A DNA stretch of 64,000 bases from Nibrella saemangeumensis (GCF_039541915.1 NZ_BAABHD010000001.1:47095-111094), one strand, 5' to 3'; shown: positions 8,378 to 16,944, counted from the first letter of the stretch. Program-made: numbers and translations. Notes: generated by a model from the sequence alone, not told the origin.

Positions 8378-8747
8378 ACCATTTAATTGGCACAGTTGAT
8401 GACGCGTCTACGCTAATATTGCCAAAATATATTAAAAATATGCCAATCTACTAACATACATAAAGAGTAACCGGCTGTTGCTTTGCAATACCGTACCCAC
8501 TGTTCTTTTGCCAATAAAATATTGTAATCTGTGAAGGTAATTGACGATTCCGAACCCACCATTTACCATGATAGTCGCTTGTGCATGGGTTGACTTACCC
8601 GGCAGGTACCACTTTCCTGATGAGTGTTTCATTATAGGGTTTAAGCGGGTAAAGGTCCTCCGCACCGCGGAGGACCTTATTTGAGACGGGATGCAGTACG
8701 AAAGGACCAGAGAAAAGCAAACGTAATCCTGATACTTGAAAACGTAT
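8378..8747. other. Intergenic region between AraC and ECF sigma genes
   Basis: About 370 bp. A 77-codon open frame on the minus strand (8432-8665) has no family-like features and is probably spurious. The one clear structure is the perfect hairpin at 8652-8678. Nothing else is recognised. Confidence 0.5.
8652..8678. repeat. Perfect 12-bp hairpin upstream of ECF sigma gene
   Basis: AAGGTCCTCCGC (8652-8663) and GCGGAGGACCTT (8667-8678) are exact reverse complements with a 3-nt loop. It lies 70 bp before the sigma factor ATG at 8748. It has no T run and could be an attenuator, mRNA-stability element or regulator site. Confidence 0.7.
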
Positions 8748-9302
8748 ATGACAGCAGTTGAATACCAGCTTTGGATGGATTTTCTGGAAGGCAGTGAAGC
8801 GGCTTTTGGCCGGTTGTACCAGCGGTATTATAAAGAACTGTATCGCTACGGGAAGACGCTGGAAGTTGACGAGGAATTGGTAAAAGACGCTATTCAGGAT
8901 TTGTTTATCAATCTGCATCAATACCGGTCGGGGCTGAAGCCGGTAACTTCCGTCAAATTTTACCTGATGGGTTCGCTCCGGCACAAGCTGCAGAGCTATT
9001 TCAGGCAGTCGAAGCGGAACGAAGAAACCTGGCATGGCCTGTTGCACCTGAATGCCTCCACCGAACTATCGGCCGAGGACCGGCTCGTTGATGCCGAACG
9101 GCACGGTACCCTGCACCATAAATTATCGGAAGCGGTTGATAAATTACCCAGCCGGCAGCGGGAGGTGATCCGGATGAAGTTCTACGAAGGCCAGCCGCCC
9201 CAGTATATCGAGCAGACAATGAACATCCGGTACCAGACCGTAGCCAACCTCTCCAGCCGTGCCCTCAAACGCCTGAACACAGAACTGAGCAGTTATTTGT
9301 AG
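8748..9302 (+). CDS. RNA polymerase sigma-70 family (ECF) factor
   Basis: 184 residues from ATG 8748; a TTG 12 bp earlier is also in frame. Region 2 is seen as FGRLYQRYYKELYRYGKTL...VKDAIQDLFINLHQYR and region 4 as LPSRQREVIRMKFYEGQPPQYIEQ followed by a recognition helix (YQTVANLSSRALKRL). The two-region size is that of extracytoplasmic-function sigma factors of Bacteroidota. No anti-sigma (FecR) or SusC gene is adjacent, so it is an orphan here. GTCACC (9305-9310) / GGTGAC (9319-9324) just after the stop may be a weak terminator. Target genes unknown. Confidence 0.88.
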   Translation: MTAVEYQLWMDFLEGSEAAFGRLYQRYYKELYRYGKTLEVDEELVKDAIQDLFINLHQYRSGLKPVTSVKFYLMGSLRHKLQSYFRQSKRNEETWHGLLHLNASTELSAEDRLVDAERHGTLHHKLSEAVDKLPSRQREVIRMKFYEGQPPQYIEQTMNIRYQTVANLSSRALKRLNTELSSYL

Positions 9303-9588
9303 GAGTCACCTCACTTTGGGTGACGCTTTAGAGACATGACGGGTAAAAAACGGTTTACTGCCGACTGACCAATAATAGTGCTGTATAATGGAAGTGATAC
9401 TAATCGCTCTGGTCATCAGCACGTCATAAAAACAATTGAGCAACTTTTAGTCTATTGCTATGTGGGCTTTTGAGAAGCATGCATTATAAAATCCCTCCTC
9501 ACTTATAGCGATGGCGTCTCTGATTGTATCAGTACACTGGAATCCGGGCTTAATTTGTTCTTTGTCAGGCTCTCCGACGTGGAGGAAT

Positions 9589-9960
9589 TCAGGCTGTTTT
9601 TAAAATAAACTCAGCGCGTATTCGCAGGTTCTCATGCAGGCGCTTGGCCAGGTCCATATTGACCCTTCGCTTGCCGGACATCACCTCCGACAGCCGGGTT
9701 TCGGTAATACCCAGCAGCCGGGCCACGTCCTTCTGCTTTAGCTTCTCCTGGAACATACGGAGCCGGATCATTTCCGGCAGAGTCTCCGGCTCAACTGGCA
9801 TAGGGTAATGAATATCCTCGTATTTCTCCACCAGTAGAGACAGGCGCTGGAGCTCTGCCGTCTCAGTGATGCTGAGACGGTCAAAGCCCTTGCTTAGCAA
9901 TTCCTCAATGGCCTCGGCGGCCAGTTGGTACTCTTCGTTTGTGTCTACGGTTAAAATCAT
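9589..9960 (-). CDS. higA: HigA-type antitoxin
   Basis: 123 residues. An N-terminal region of about 60 residues is followed by an HTH_3/XRE DNA-binding domain (LKQKDVARLLGITETRLSEV and MSGKRRVNMDLAKRLHENL). It is encoded 30 bp after the HigB-like toxin gene, the toxin-first order that marks higBA systems. HigA neutralises HigB and represses the operon promoter. The N-terminal part (YQLAAEAIEELLSKGFDRLS) matches the HigA family of Bacteroidota. A 286-bp stretch between it and the sigma gene holds no gene that I can see. Confidence 0.85.
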   Translation of the reverse strand: MILTVDTNEEYQLAAEAIEELLSKGFDRLSITETAELQRLSLLVEKYEDIHYPMPVEPETLPEMIRLRMFQEKLKQKDVARLLGITETRLSEVMSGKRRVNMDLAKRLHENLRIRAEFILKTA

Positions 9961-9990
9961 AGCATTCGCTCTGGCTATGTACTTCCTGTT

Positions 9991-10284
9991 TCAAATCGTG
10001 GAAGCATCAATCTTGTCGTACTCGGCATGGGTTCCGACGAACCGGATATAGACCATGTGAATCCGGAAATGAATCATGGCCACGATTCGGTACTGATTTC
10101 CTTTAACGTTAAAGACGTACCGGTCATTACCTACGTAATCAACAGAATTGAAGGTTTGTTTAATGTCACTGAACGAATGCCAGTAGGTGGCTGTGGTCTT
10201 TAGATACCACTCGTTCAGTGCGTCGTTGGCTTGTGCATTACTCACTGCGAAGAGGTGGAGCGCCTTTTTCGAAATTACCCTCAT
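9991..10284 (-). CDS. higB: HigB-type mRNA interferase toxin
   Basis: 97 residues, standard for the RelE-superfamily HigB toxins that cleave ribosome-bound mRNA. Recognisable features are MRVISKKALHLFAVSN, LNEWYLKTTATYWHSFSDIK, NDRYVFNVKGNQYRIVAMI and YIRFVGTHAEYDKIDA, which match the HigB family motif order (W/F-x-D ... V-F-x-I-x-G-N-x-Y-R ... F-x-G-T-H-x-E-Y-D). The gene begins the higBA operon. It faces pyrR across a 230-bp gap that holds both promoters. Confidence 0.88.
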   Translation of the reverse strand: MRVISKKALHLFAVSNAQANDALNEWYLKTTATYWHSFSDIKQTFNSVDYVGNDRYVFNVKGNQYRIVAMIHFRIHMVYIRFVGTHAEYDKIDASTI

Positions 10285-10515
10285 TTTTGTTTGGGGGTTT
10301 TTTAATACTTGTCAGTGTAAGCATGGATGTTTTTGTGTCGTAAAACAAATATAATAATAGTTCTGAAAAGTGTAAGATAGTTACGGAAAATAAAATTAAT
10401 TGGTTCAATCTATTAGTGACTTCCTGGTTCAGCACTTCGCCTTTACTATATCTACCCGCTAAAAATCTGTCCGCTGCTAACGGTTCTCTAGTACCTGAAT
10501 CTGTATATTTAGGCC

Positions 10516-11055
10516 ATGAATCAGAAGCGCCTAATCCTGAGCAGTCCGCTGCTGGAGATCGTTATCAGCCGGCTTTGTCAGGAGTTAATTGAAAATCACC
10601 AGCAGTTCGATGATTCCGTTGTGCTTGGTCTGCAGCCACGGGGCATTTACCTGGCCGAGCGGGTCGTGCGCGAACTGAGCCGTACCCTGGGTAAAGACAT
10701 TCCGCTGGGGTACCTGGATGCTACCTTTTACCGCGATGACTTCCGGCGTCGCGACACGCCCCTGCGCCCCAATACCACGCACGTTCCCTTTCTGCTGGAG
10801 AAGAAAAAAGTCATTTTGATTGATGATGTCATCTCTACGGGCCGGATGGTACGGGCTGCGCTGGATGCCATGACCGCTTTTGGACGACCTGGTAAAATAG
10901 AATTATTGGTGTTGGTCGACCGGCGGTATAACCGGGATTTACCCATTAAGCCGGACTATATTGGTAAGAGAGTTAACACCTTAGAGTCGCAGCGGGTACT
11001 AGTGGAGTGGACTGAACAGGGTGCCGAAACCGACCGAATATGGTTGATGGAATAA
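10516..11055 (+). CDS. pyrR: PyrR-like phosphoribosyltransferase
   Basis: 179 residues. The PRPP-binding motif is VILIDDVISTGRMVRAA near residue 95. YLDATFYRDDF and GKIELLVLVDRRYNRDLPIK are characteristic of PyrR, the bifunctional pyrimidine-operon attenuator and uracil phosphoribosyltransferase. Cytoplasmic. No pyr biosynthesis genes lie next to it, which is common in Bacteroidota, so here the enzyme activity rather than attenuation of a linked operon is the safer call. Confidence 0.9.
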   Translation: MNQKRLILSSPLLEIVISRLCQELIENHQQFDDSVVLGLQPRGIYLAERVVRELSRTLGKDIPLGYLDATFYRDDFRRRDTPLRPNTTHVPFLLEKKKVILIDDVISTGRMVRAALDAMTAFGRPGKIELLVLVDRRYNRDLPIKPDYIGKRVNTLESQRVLVEWTEQGAETDRIWLME

Positions 11056-11253
11056 AAAATTTTGAGCAGGCGTAGGGGGGAAGGGATGGACGGATGTCTT
11101 AGCATCAAAACCCGGAAATCCGACGAGGTTCGTCTGCCGAAAAGGCGGGTTCATCCCGAGAAATAACCGATTCAGTAAAAGGTATTTTTTCATCGAGAGA
11201 AATCGTCGGAAATTTGGGTGTCTGAAGTTCAACCATTTACAATATTCACACCC

Positions 11254-11964
11254 ATGAAACGTCAAATTTTTATCCACACCATTTTCGTCTTTTTCCTGGC
11301 CATTTTAACCGCCTGCGAAAACAATCTTATTGGCCCTTACGAAGAGACCCGCCAGACTTACGGGCTTAACGGTTTCGACCGGCTCGATATGGGCAGCGCC
11401 TTCCGCATCACCGTTACCAGGGGCAGCGCCTTTGCCATCGAAGCCAAAGGCAATCAGCGCGATGTTGAAGACCTCGACATTTATACCCGCAACGGTACCC
11501 TCTATGCCAAGTACCGGAACCCCCTGCGGTCACGTCGCTATTCGATGAACATCGACATTACGATGCCGGAACTGCGGGGTGTAGACTTCTCCGGTGCTTC
11601 CAAATCAACGGTAACGGGTTTTACGAATGTTCGTGAACTGGACATTAAACTGTCCGGTGCTTCTAAATCAACCGTTGAGGTAACGGCCAGCCGGATTAAC
11701 ATCGATCTGTCAGGAGCGTCTGACCTGTTTCTGAAAGGAAACGGCGGGGTTATCCGCGGAGAGCTTTCCGGAGCCAGCAAAGTGGAAGCATACGATTTTC
11801 CGGTAGAGGATGCCGACCTGGATTTGTCAGGGGCCAGCAATGCCTACGTGCGGGTTGATAAGAACCTGACGGTAAAGGCCAGCGGTGCCAGCGATGTACG
11901 CTACCGCGGAGCGCCGGTTGTCCGCTCGCAGGTATCCGGGGCGAGCAAGGTGCGCCAGGACTAG
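11254..11964 (+). CDS. GIN/DUF2807 domain lipoprotein with SGAS repeats
   Basis: 236 residues from ATG 11254 (MKRQIFIHTIFVFFLAILTAC); the in-frame ATG at 11218 is rejected because only the later start gives a signal peptide with lipobox LTAC. After it comes the DUF2807 'head GIN' domain, a right-handed beta-helix-like fold. At least seven S-G-A-S turns recur at about 20-residue spacing (VDFSGASKST, IKLSGASKST, IDLSGASDLF, GELSGASKVE, LDLSGASNAY, VKASGASDVR, QVSGASKVRQ). Such proteins sit on the outer envelope; molecular function is unknown. A strong terminator follows immediately. Confidence 0.85.
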   Translation: MKRQIFIHTIFVFFLAILTACENNLIGPYEETRQTYGLNGFDRLDMGSAFRITVTRGSAFAIEAKGNQRDVEDLDIYTRNGTLYAKYRNPLRSRRYSMNIDITMPELRGVDFSGASKSTVTGFTNVRELDIKLSGASKSTVEVTASRINIDLSGASDLFLKGNGGVIRGELSGASKVEAYDFPVEDADLDLSGASNAYVRVDKNLTVKASGASDVRYRGAPVVRSQVSGASKVRQD

Positions 11965-11989
11965 TATCGTTCAGGTAACACAAGGCAAC

Positions 11990-12044
11990 GCTTTTCTGCT
12001 AAAACATTCCGATAGTCGGGACGTTTAGCAGAAAAGCTTTTTTT
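11990..12044 (+). terminator. Strong terminator abutting the fdhD start codon
   Basis: Arms 11990-12005 (GCTTTTCTGCTAAAAC) and 12023-12037 (GTTTAGCAGAAAAGC) pair with one bulge, an inner TCCGA/TCGGGA stem extends it, and seven T follow (12038-12044). The fdhD ATG begins at the very next base. Confidence 0.85.
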
Positions 12045-12896
12045 ATGTCTTCGGTTGCCCCCGTCACGATTGTAAAAGTATCCGGTGAAGTTGTCACCGA
12101 GCAGCCCGACCTGCTGGCTGTTGAGGAGCCGCTGGAGATCCGGCTGGGTTACGGACCCAAAGCGGATCGCCGGCAGCGCAGCATAGCCGTTACCATGCGC
12201 ACACCCGGCCATGACCCCGAATTGGCTTTGGGTTTTCTCTATACGGAAAATATAATCCAGCGGGCCGGCGACGTGGTATCGGTGCGGCATTGTGTCTCCG
12301 ATGCCGACAAAACCGGCAATGTAATCAGGGTAGAGCTACAGCCTGAGCTAGCAGTTGACTGGCAGGCGCTGGAGCGAAACAGCTATACCGCATCAAGCTG
12401 CGGTATCTGCGGCAAAACCTCTATTGAGGCCGTGCAGGCAACCTGTTCGGCAAAGCTGACCGACAAATTCACCATCGACGCTGGTATTATAAACAATCTG
12501 CCGGACACGTTGCGGCAACTCCAGCGCACGTTTGCCTATACCGGCGGGCTCCACGCAGCCGCCTTGTTTGACGCCACGGGTAAAATTCACCTGGTTCGGG
12601 AGGATATAGGGCGCCATAATGCGCTCGACAAGCTCATTGGAGCTTCATTCTGGCAGGACTGGTTACCCCTGCAGCAGTACGGTGTGCTGGTCAGCGGCCG
12701 GATTGGCTTCGAACTGGTGCAGAAGGCCTGGCGGGTTGGTATTCCGCTGCTAGCGGCCGTGGGGGCTCCGTCGAGCCTGGCCGTTGAACTGGCCAGCGAA
12801 GCCGGCATGACGCTGCTGGGGTTCGTGCGAGAGGGACGTTTCAACATCTATACCGTCCCCGAACGGGTTATGTATCCGGTAGCTTTTTCCGGATAG
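12045..12896 (+). CDS. fdhD: Formate dehydrogenase accessory sulfurtransferase FdhD
   Basis: 283 residues. FdhD passes sulfur from a cysteine desulfurase to the molybdenum cofactor of formate dehydrogenase. The active-site loop is SCGICGK (the CxxC pair), and the family motifs FAYTGGLHAAALFD, VREDIGRHNALDKLIG and GRIGFELVQKAWRVGIP are all present. Cytoplasmic. The ATG directly follows the T run of a terminator, so it has no Shine-Dalgarno sequence and probably a leader set by that hairpin, or starts inside the DUF2807 transcript. It forms a same-strand run with an SDR gene and moaA. No formate dehydrogenase gene is in the window. Confidence 0.95.
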   Translation: MSSVAPVTIVKVSGEVVTEQPDLLAVEEPLEIRLGYGPKADRRQRSIAVTMRTPGHDPELALGFLYTENIIQRAGDVVSVRHCVSDADKTGNVIRVELQPELAVDWQALERNSYTASSCGICGKTSIEAVQATCSAKLTDKFTIDAGIINNLPDTLRQLQRTFAYTGGLHAAALFDATGKIHLVREDIGRHNALDKLIGASFWQDWLPLQQYGVLVSGRIGFELVQKAWRVGIPLLAAVGAPSSLAVELASEAGMTLLGFVREGRFNIYTVPERVMYPVAFSG

Positions 12897-12940
12897 AATC
12901 GTTTCTTTGCATCCTCCATTCACCTGTTTTTAGCCTGCTT

Positions 12941-13624
12941 ATGTCAACCATTTTGCTTACCGGTGGGGCCGGTGGCCTGGGCCGCTCCGTTACGAACAAT
13001 CTGCTCAGCCACGGACACCGTGTTATTACTACCCTGCAGCCCGGATCGTCGCTGCCAGCCCAGGAAAACCTGATTACCCATGAACTGGACCTCACCGACG
13101 AGGCCGGTTGTCAAGCGTTCGTTCAGCAGGTAGCCGGCGAGTACGGCATCCTGGATGCTGCGGTGCTGCTGGTTGGGGGCTTTGCTATGGGGTCACTGGC
13201 GGAAACCGACTTTGCGGCTATTGACCAGATGTATAAGCTTAACTTCCAGACTACTTACCAGATGGTGCGGCCTGTATTTGACCAGATGAGTAATCAGGAG
13301 CAGGGCGGGCGGATTGTGCTGATTGGGGCCCGACCGGCGCTGGTGCCCGAAGCCGCTCAGCATATGGTGGCGTATTCGCTGTCAAAATCCCTGGTCCTTA
13401 AGCTGTCGGAAATTATCAACGCAGCTGGTAAGGACAAAAACATCATCTCGACGGTGATTGTTCCCAGCACGCTGGATACCCCCGCCAACCGGAAGGCTAT
13501 GCCAGATGCGGACCCGCACAACTGGGTAAGTCCTGACGACCTGGCCGAACTGATCGCCTTTGTTACCTTCGGGCCGGGGCACATGTTGCGCGAGCCGGTG
13601 CTGAAAGCCTACAATAAAGCGTAG
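12941..13624 (+). CDS. Short-chain dehydrogenase/reductase
   Basis: 227 residues. The classical SDR cofactor motif is ILLTGGAGGLGRSVTNNLL (TGxxxGxG), the catalytic YxxxK is AYSLSKSLVLKLSE, and AAVLLVGGFAMGS corresponds to the NNAG-equivalent region. It is 45 bp after fdhD and 70 bp before moaA. Substrate unknown; the position suggests only co-transcription, not a molybdopterin role. Confidence 0.88.
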   Translation: MSTILLTGGAGGLGRSVTNNLLSHGHRVITTLQPGSSLPAQENLITHELDLTDEAGCQAFVQQVAGEYGILDAAVLLVGGFAMGSLAETDFAAIDQMYKLNFQTTYQMVRPVFDQMSNQEQGGRIVLIGARPALVPEAAQHMVAYSLSKSLVLKLSEIINAAGKDKNIISTVIVPSTLDTPANRKAMPDADPHNWVSPDDLAELIAFVTFGPGHMLREPVLKAYNKA

Positions 13625-13694
13625 GGATTGCGACCAAATCTGTTATTTTTGTGTTAGGACTGAGACAGAGCGACTTACCTGATACCTGCCGCCC

Positions 13695-14675
13695 ATGATT
13701 TTTGATAACCATAATCGCCCCATAACCTACCTTCGGCTGGCTGTAACGGACCGCTGCAACCTGCGGTGCTTTTACTGTATGCCCGAGGAAGGAATTAAAT
13801 ACCTGCCTAAAGCGCAACTGCTGACGTACGAGGAAATGGAGCGGCTGGTGCGGGTGCTGGCGCAACTCGGGGTATCTAAAGTCAGGATTACCGGTGGAGA
13901 GCCGTTTGTACGGAACGGCCTGATGGAATTTCTGGAGAAACTGGCCCATACCGAGGGCATAAAAGACTGGCACATCACCACCAACGGCGTACTCACAGCC
14001 CCCCACGTGCCGGATCTTGTACGGTTGGGTGTGGGTTCCGTCAATCTGAGTCTGGATACGATGGACCGGGAGCGGTTCCGGCAGATCACGCGCCGGGACG
14101 AACTGCCGGCCGTGCAGGGCACGCTGGATGCCTTGCTGGCCCACAACGTACCGGTGAAGCTGAATGCCGTGGTGATGGAGGGCAAAAACATTGAAGACAT
14201 CCCGCTACTCGCCGAACTCACCCGCCAGCATCCTATTGAAGTTCGCTTTATCGAAGAAATGCCGTTCAACGGCGAGGGGAGCCATTATCCGGTGCTCAAC
14301 TGGACCCACCGGCGCATTCTGGACGAACTACGCGCCCTGTATCCGGATATTACCAAATTACCCGACCCTGCTAATTCAACATCGTATACCTACCAGGTAC
14401 CGGGTCATGCCGGCACGATTGGTATCATCGCTGCCTTTAGCCGTACCTTCTGCGGCACTTGCAACCGCATTCGCATGACGGCCCAGGGTACGCTGAAAAC
14501 CTGCCTGTACGACAATGGGGTGCTGGATGTTCGGGCCTTGATGCGCTCAGGGGCTACCGATGATGACTTAAAGGCCGCCTTCCTGAAAGCCTTTGCTCAC
14601 CGTCCCAAAAACGGCTTTGAAGCCGAGCAGCTTCGTAGCCCGGTGACGGAATCGATGTCAACCATTGGGGGGTAA
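13695..14675 (+). CDS. moaA: GTP 3',8-cyclase MoaA
   Basis: 326 residues, normal length. It is the radical-SAM enzyme for the first step of molybdopterin synthesis. The N-terminal cluster is TDRCNLRCFYCMP (C21, C25, C28). The C-terminal second [4Fe-4S] site is FCGTCNRIRMTAQGTLKTCL (C253, C256 and a third Cys about 14 residues later). The C-terminus ends STIGG, the double-glycine tail important for activity. A TATTTTTG at 13644-13651 fits the -7 element. No other moa or moe gene is nearby. Confidence 0.96.
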   Translation: MIFDNHNRPITYLRLAVTDRCNLRCFYCMPEEGIKYLPKAQLLTYEEMERLVRVLAQLGVSKVRITGGEPFVRNGLMEFLEKLAHTEGIKDWHITTNGVLTAPHVPDLVRLGVGSVNLSLDTMDRERFRQITRRDELPAVQGTLDALLAHNVPVKLNAVVMEGKNIEDIPLLAELTRQHPIEVRFIEEMPFNGEGSHYPVLNWTHRRILDELRALYPDITKLPDPANSTSYTYQVPGHAGTIGIIAAFSRTFCGTCNRIRMTAQGTLKTCLYDNGVLDVRALMRSGATDDDLKAAFLKAFAHRPKNGFEAEQLRSPVTESMSTIGG

Positions 14676-14676
14676 C

Positions 14677-14760
14677 GTCCCGGCCGGTATCCCTGCTGGC
14701 CTGTTGGCTTAACTTTATAGATATTCTAGGACACGTGCCAGCCGGGATGCTGGCTGGGAC
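14677..14760. repeat. Intergenic inverted repeat before DUF456 gene
   Basis: The 24-nt arm at 14677-14700 and the arm at 14737-14760 are reverse complements at 20 of 24 positions. The right arm ends 5 bp before the DUF456 ATG. It may terminate moaA or control the downstream start. Confidence 0.7.
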
Positions 14761-14765
14761 ATAGT

Positions 14766-15251
14766 ATGGACATTCTACTCCTGATTCTGGGTTTTGCCGG
14801 TTTATTGATTGGTCTGGTCGGTGCTGTTATGCCCTTGCCGGGGCCTCCGTTAAGCTATGCCGGCTTGCTATGTCTCCACTTTTCCCGGTACGCCGATTTC
14901 AGTATGCCCGTTCTCGTTGGGTTAGGCATTGTGACGGCCGTAGTAGCCGTGCTGGATTACTATGTGCCCATCTGGGGTACAAAGCGTTTTGGCGGTACCA
15001 AAGCCGGAACCTGGGGGGCAATGATTGGAGTTGTGGTCGGTTTCCTGTTTATTCCGGTGATTGGTGTGTTTGTAGGGGCTTTTCTCGGGGCTCTGATCGG
15101 AGAGCTCATCGGGGGCGCCAACATGAACTATGCCCTGCGGGCTGCTTTCGGCTCCTTTGTCGGCTTTCTGGCAGGGATCTTTATGAAGGTGATCCTCTGC
15201 CTGATCATGCTGGGGTATGCCATTGTAGCCGTATGGCCGCAGATTAGCTAA
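14766..15251 (+). CDS. DUF456 family membrane protein
   Basis: 161 residues, almost entirely hydrophobic with three to four predicted membrane segments (LLLILGFAGLLIGLVGAVM, VLVGLGIVTAVVAVLDYYV, IGVVVGFLFIPVIGVFVGAF and a last one ending IVAVWPQIS). Glycine-rich spacing such as GVFVGAFLGALIGELIGGA matches DUF456, whose role is unknown. Inner membrane. A terminator follows at 15257-15277. Confidence 0.85.
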   Translation: MDILLLILGFAGLLIGLVGAVMPLPGPPLSYAGLLCLHFSRYADFSMPVLVGLGIVTAVVAVLDYYVPIWGTKRFGGTKAGTWGAMIGVVVGFLFIPVIGVFVGAFLGALIGELIGGANMNYALRAAFGSFVGFLAGIFMKVILCLIMLGYAIVAVWPQIS

Positions 15252-15256
15252 GAAAA

Positions 15257-15277
15257 ACCCCGGTAGCTGGCCGGGGT
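15257..15277 (-). terminator. Terminator between convergent genes
   Basis: ACCCCGG (15257-15263) pairs with CCGGGGT (15271-15277). On the minus strand it is followed by TTTTTCTT, so it mainly serves the EthD-like gene that stops at 15290. Confidence 0.65.
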
Positions 15278-15289
15278 AGGTATAGTTGG

Positions 15290-15616
15290 TCAACAGAGCG
15301 TCGAGATAAGCTCCTGACTAATCTGCATCTGGGGTTGGACATCCGTAAAGTTCGACATATCCCTGATCAACTCTTCACCATAGGCCTCCAGCGCATTATG
15401 CAGCTCTTCCAGGCTATTGAAGTTCAGGCGTCCGATCATACTGTACAGGGTTTGTGAGTCGGGAGCTCCGCTGGCCATGCCTTCTTCTACATCAACCCGA
15501 ACCAGTCCCAGCGGGGTAAGCCGTTCTTTAACCATTGGGATATGGCTGTCCAGATAATAACGCATATCAAAATGGCTATCTGTATGCTGTGGGTAAAGGA
15601 CTGTAAGCTTGACCAT
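15290..15616 (-). CDS. EthD domain protein
   Basis: 108 residues from ATG 15616 (MVKLTVLYPQHTDSHFDMRY). The motif FDMRYYLDSHIPMVKERLTPLGL and the later YSMIGRLNFNSLEELHNAL belong to the EthD family, a dimeric alpha/beta barrel fold found in small oxidative or ring-modifying enzymes. The in-frame start at 15721 is rejected because the extra residues lack similarity to the family. Cytoplasmic; substrate unknown. Confidence 0.85.
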   Translation of the reverse strand: MVKLTVLYPQHTDSHFDMRYYLDSHIPMVKERLTPLGLVRVDVEEGMASGAPDSQTLYSMIGRLNFNSLEELHNALEAYGEELIRDMSNFTDVQPQMQISQELISTLC

Positions 15617-15723
15617 GACTGTACAAGATTTTAAGTTAGATTTCCCATTTAGGTTGATGAAGGTAGTAAATAAGAATGAGATTTGCTCACCAAACCGAAA
15701 TGGAAAAACAGGCAGGTCCACAA

Positions 15724-16203
15724 TCAGTTACCCGATTCCGGGTGCTTGCGAATCAGCCAGGTCGGCTCTGTCGTACTAAGCAGCCTTTTCTGACGGTCCA
15801 GCAGCCGAAGGGTATCATCGTGAATCCGCAGATAATTTTTAATCTCCCGCGATTTATTGGGGTCAAGCTGGATTACCATGGCCTCATTATCGGTGGCGGT
15901 GCCGCGCAGGGTTATATACGTACCCTGTTTCGTATAGGTACGGTCGCCTTTGCTGGTTCCCAGATAAACTTGCTTCAATTGGTACGATTGCCTTGGGTTA
16001 TTCGGATTGATGTTTAACGTCAGTTCCGTCTGGATGCCTTTGCATTTCGGACAGGGTAGCAGCCCTTCATACACAACTCTATTTACGGGGGGGGCTCCGG
16101 TATCGGTGGAGATGACCGGCCCACCCGTCACAGCAGGTGCGGGTTTAGTGCGGGCGCAGGCCGCCAGTATCACCAGGGTAATTACAATGATCGGCTGTCT
16201 CAT
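15724..16203 (-). CDS. NlpE-like copper/envelope-stress lipoprotein
   Basis: 159 residues from ATG 16203. The signal peptide ends with the lipobox ILAAC, giving an outer- or inner-membrane lipoprotein. The mature part contains YEGLLPCPKCKGIQTELTL, the CxxC motif of the NlpE N-terminal domain, a small beta-barrel with lipocalin-like topology linked in other bacteria to copper and surface stress. LTLNINPNNPRQSYQLKQVY follows, then an oligonucleotide-binding-like tail. The C-terminal NlpE domain of enterobacteria is absent, as usual in Bacteroidota. Confidence 0.8.
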   Translation of the reverse strand: MRQPIIVITLVILAACARTKPAPAVTGGPVISTDTGAPPVNRVVYEGLLPCPKCKGIQTELTLNINPNNPRQSYQLKQVYLGTSKGDRTYTKQGTYITLRGTATDNEAMVIQLDPNKSREIKNYLRIHDDTLRLLDRQKRLLSTTEPTWLIRKHPESGN

Positions 16204-16217
16204 AAAGTTGGTTTGTA

Positions 16218-16254
16218 GCAAACAACCCCGGCCGGGTAGGTCGGGGCTGTTTGC
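16218..16254 (-). terminator. Hairpin between NlpE-like and PfpI genes
   Basis: GCAAACAACCCCG (16218-16230) pairs with CGGGGCTGTTTGC (16242-16254) with one mismatch. It lies between the NlpE-like start (16203) and the PfpI stop (16270) and terminates PfpI transcription. Confidence 0.65.
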
Positions 16255-16269
16255 AATTATAGGTTTTGC

Positions 16270-16833
16270 TCAGGCACGTTGCCGCTCGTGAATGCCTTCA
16301 CCGATCTCTTCGATCATTTTGCGGTTAAAGGCTGGTATATCTTCCGGCTTCCGGCTGGTAACCAGCCCCTGATCCGTCACCACCTCCTGATCAACCCAAT
16401 TTGCTCCGGCATTCCGGAGATCGGTCTGGATCGACGGGTACGAAGTTAATTTACGGCCACGTACCACATCGGCTTCAATCAGCAGCGTGGGCGCGTGGCA
16501 AATGGCCGCCACCGGTTTACGGGCCTCAAAAAAGTGCCGGACAAAGGCAACCGCTTTTTTCTCCATCCGCAGATGATCGGGGTTCATAACCCCACCGGGC
16601 AGCAGCAGCGCATCGTAGTCTTCCGGATTCGCCTGGTTCAGCGGAACATCGACCGGAAATATATCACCCCAATCGGTTTCGTCCCAGCCCTTTACTTCGT
16701 CATCTTTTGGCGAAATCAGGTGTGTCTGGATTCCTTGTTCCTCTAACGCCTTGCGAGGTTCGGTCATTTCTGCCTGCTCAAAGCCATCTGTCAGCAGAAT
16801 GGCCACCTTCTTGCCCTGCAATTTGCTCTCCAT
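16270..16833 (-). CDS. DJ-1/PfpI family protein (type 1 glutamine amidotransferase-like)
   Basis: 187 residues from ATG 16833 (MESKLQGKKVAILLTDGFEQ); in-frame codons upstream to 16977 give a non-homologous hydrophobic tail and are dropped. The nucleophile elbow is AAICHAPTLL, with its Cys followed by His, and the acidic partner is the Glu in DGFEQAEM. Such proteins act as protease I/general stress or glyoxalase-III/deglycase-like enzymes. WDETDWGDIFPVDVPL is a typical insert of the YhbO/PfpI subgroup. Cytoplasmic. Confidence 0.9.
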   Translation of the reverse strand: MESKLQGKKVAILLTDGFEQAEMTEPRKALEEQGIQTHLISPKDDEVKGWDETDWGDIFPVDVPLNQANPEDYDALLLPGGVMNPDHLRMEKKAVAFVRHFFEARKPVAAICHAPTLLIEADVVRGRKLTSYPSIQTDLRNAGANWVDQEVVTDQGLVTSRKPEDIPAFNRKMIEEIGEGIHERQRA

Positions 16834-16944
16834 AACGCTCGTGGTTTTATTAAACTGACTAATTCCAAAGAAGTAACCGGAAATTCGGACAAAGGTTAAG
16901 AAAAAGCGGTAGCCAGGAGGGGTTAACCAGACTCGGCAGCAAAC

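Noticed and set aside
8432..8665. 77-codon minus-strand reading frame upstream of the ECF sigma gene
   Set aside because: No family-like motif, and it overlaps the hairpin region; probably spurious.
11218..11253. Upstream ATG of the DUF2807 gene
   Set aside because: It adds residues before a perfect lipoprotein signal peptide; the ATG at 11254 fits better.
13625..13694. Molybdenum-cofactor riboswitch ahead of moaA
   Set aside because: The gap is only 70 bp and lacks the needed long structured leader.
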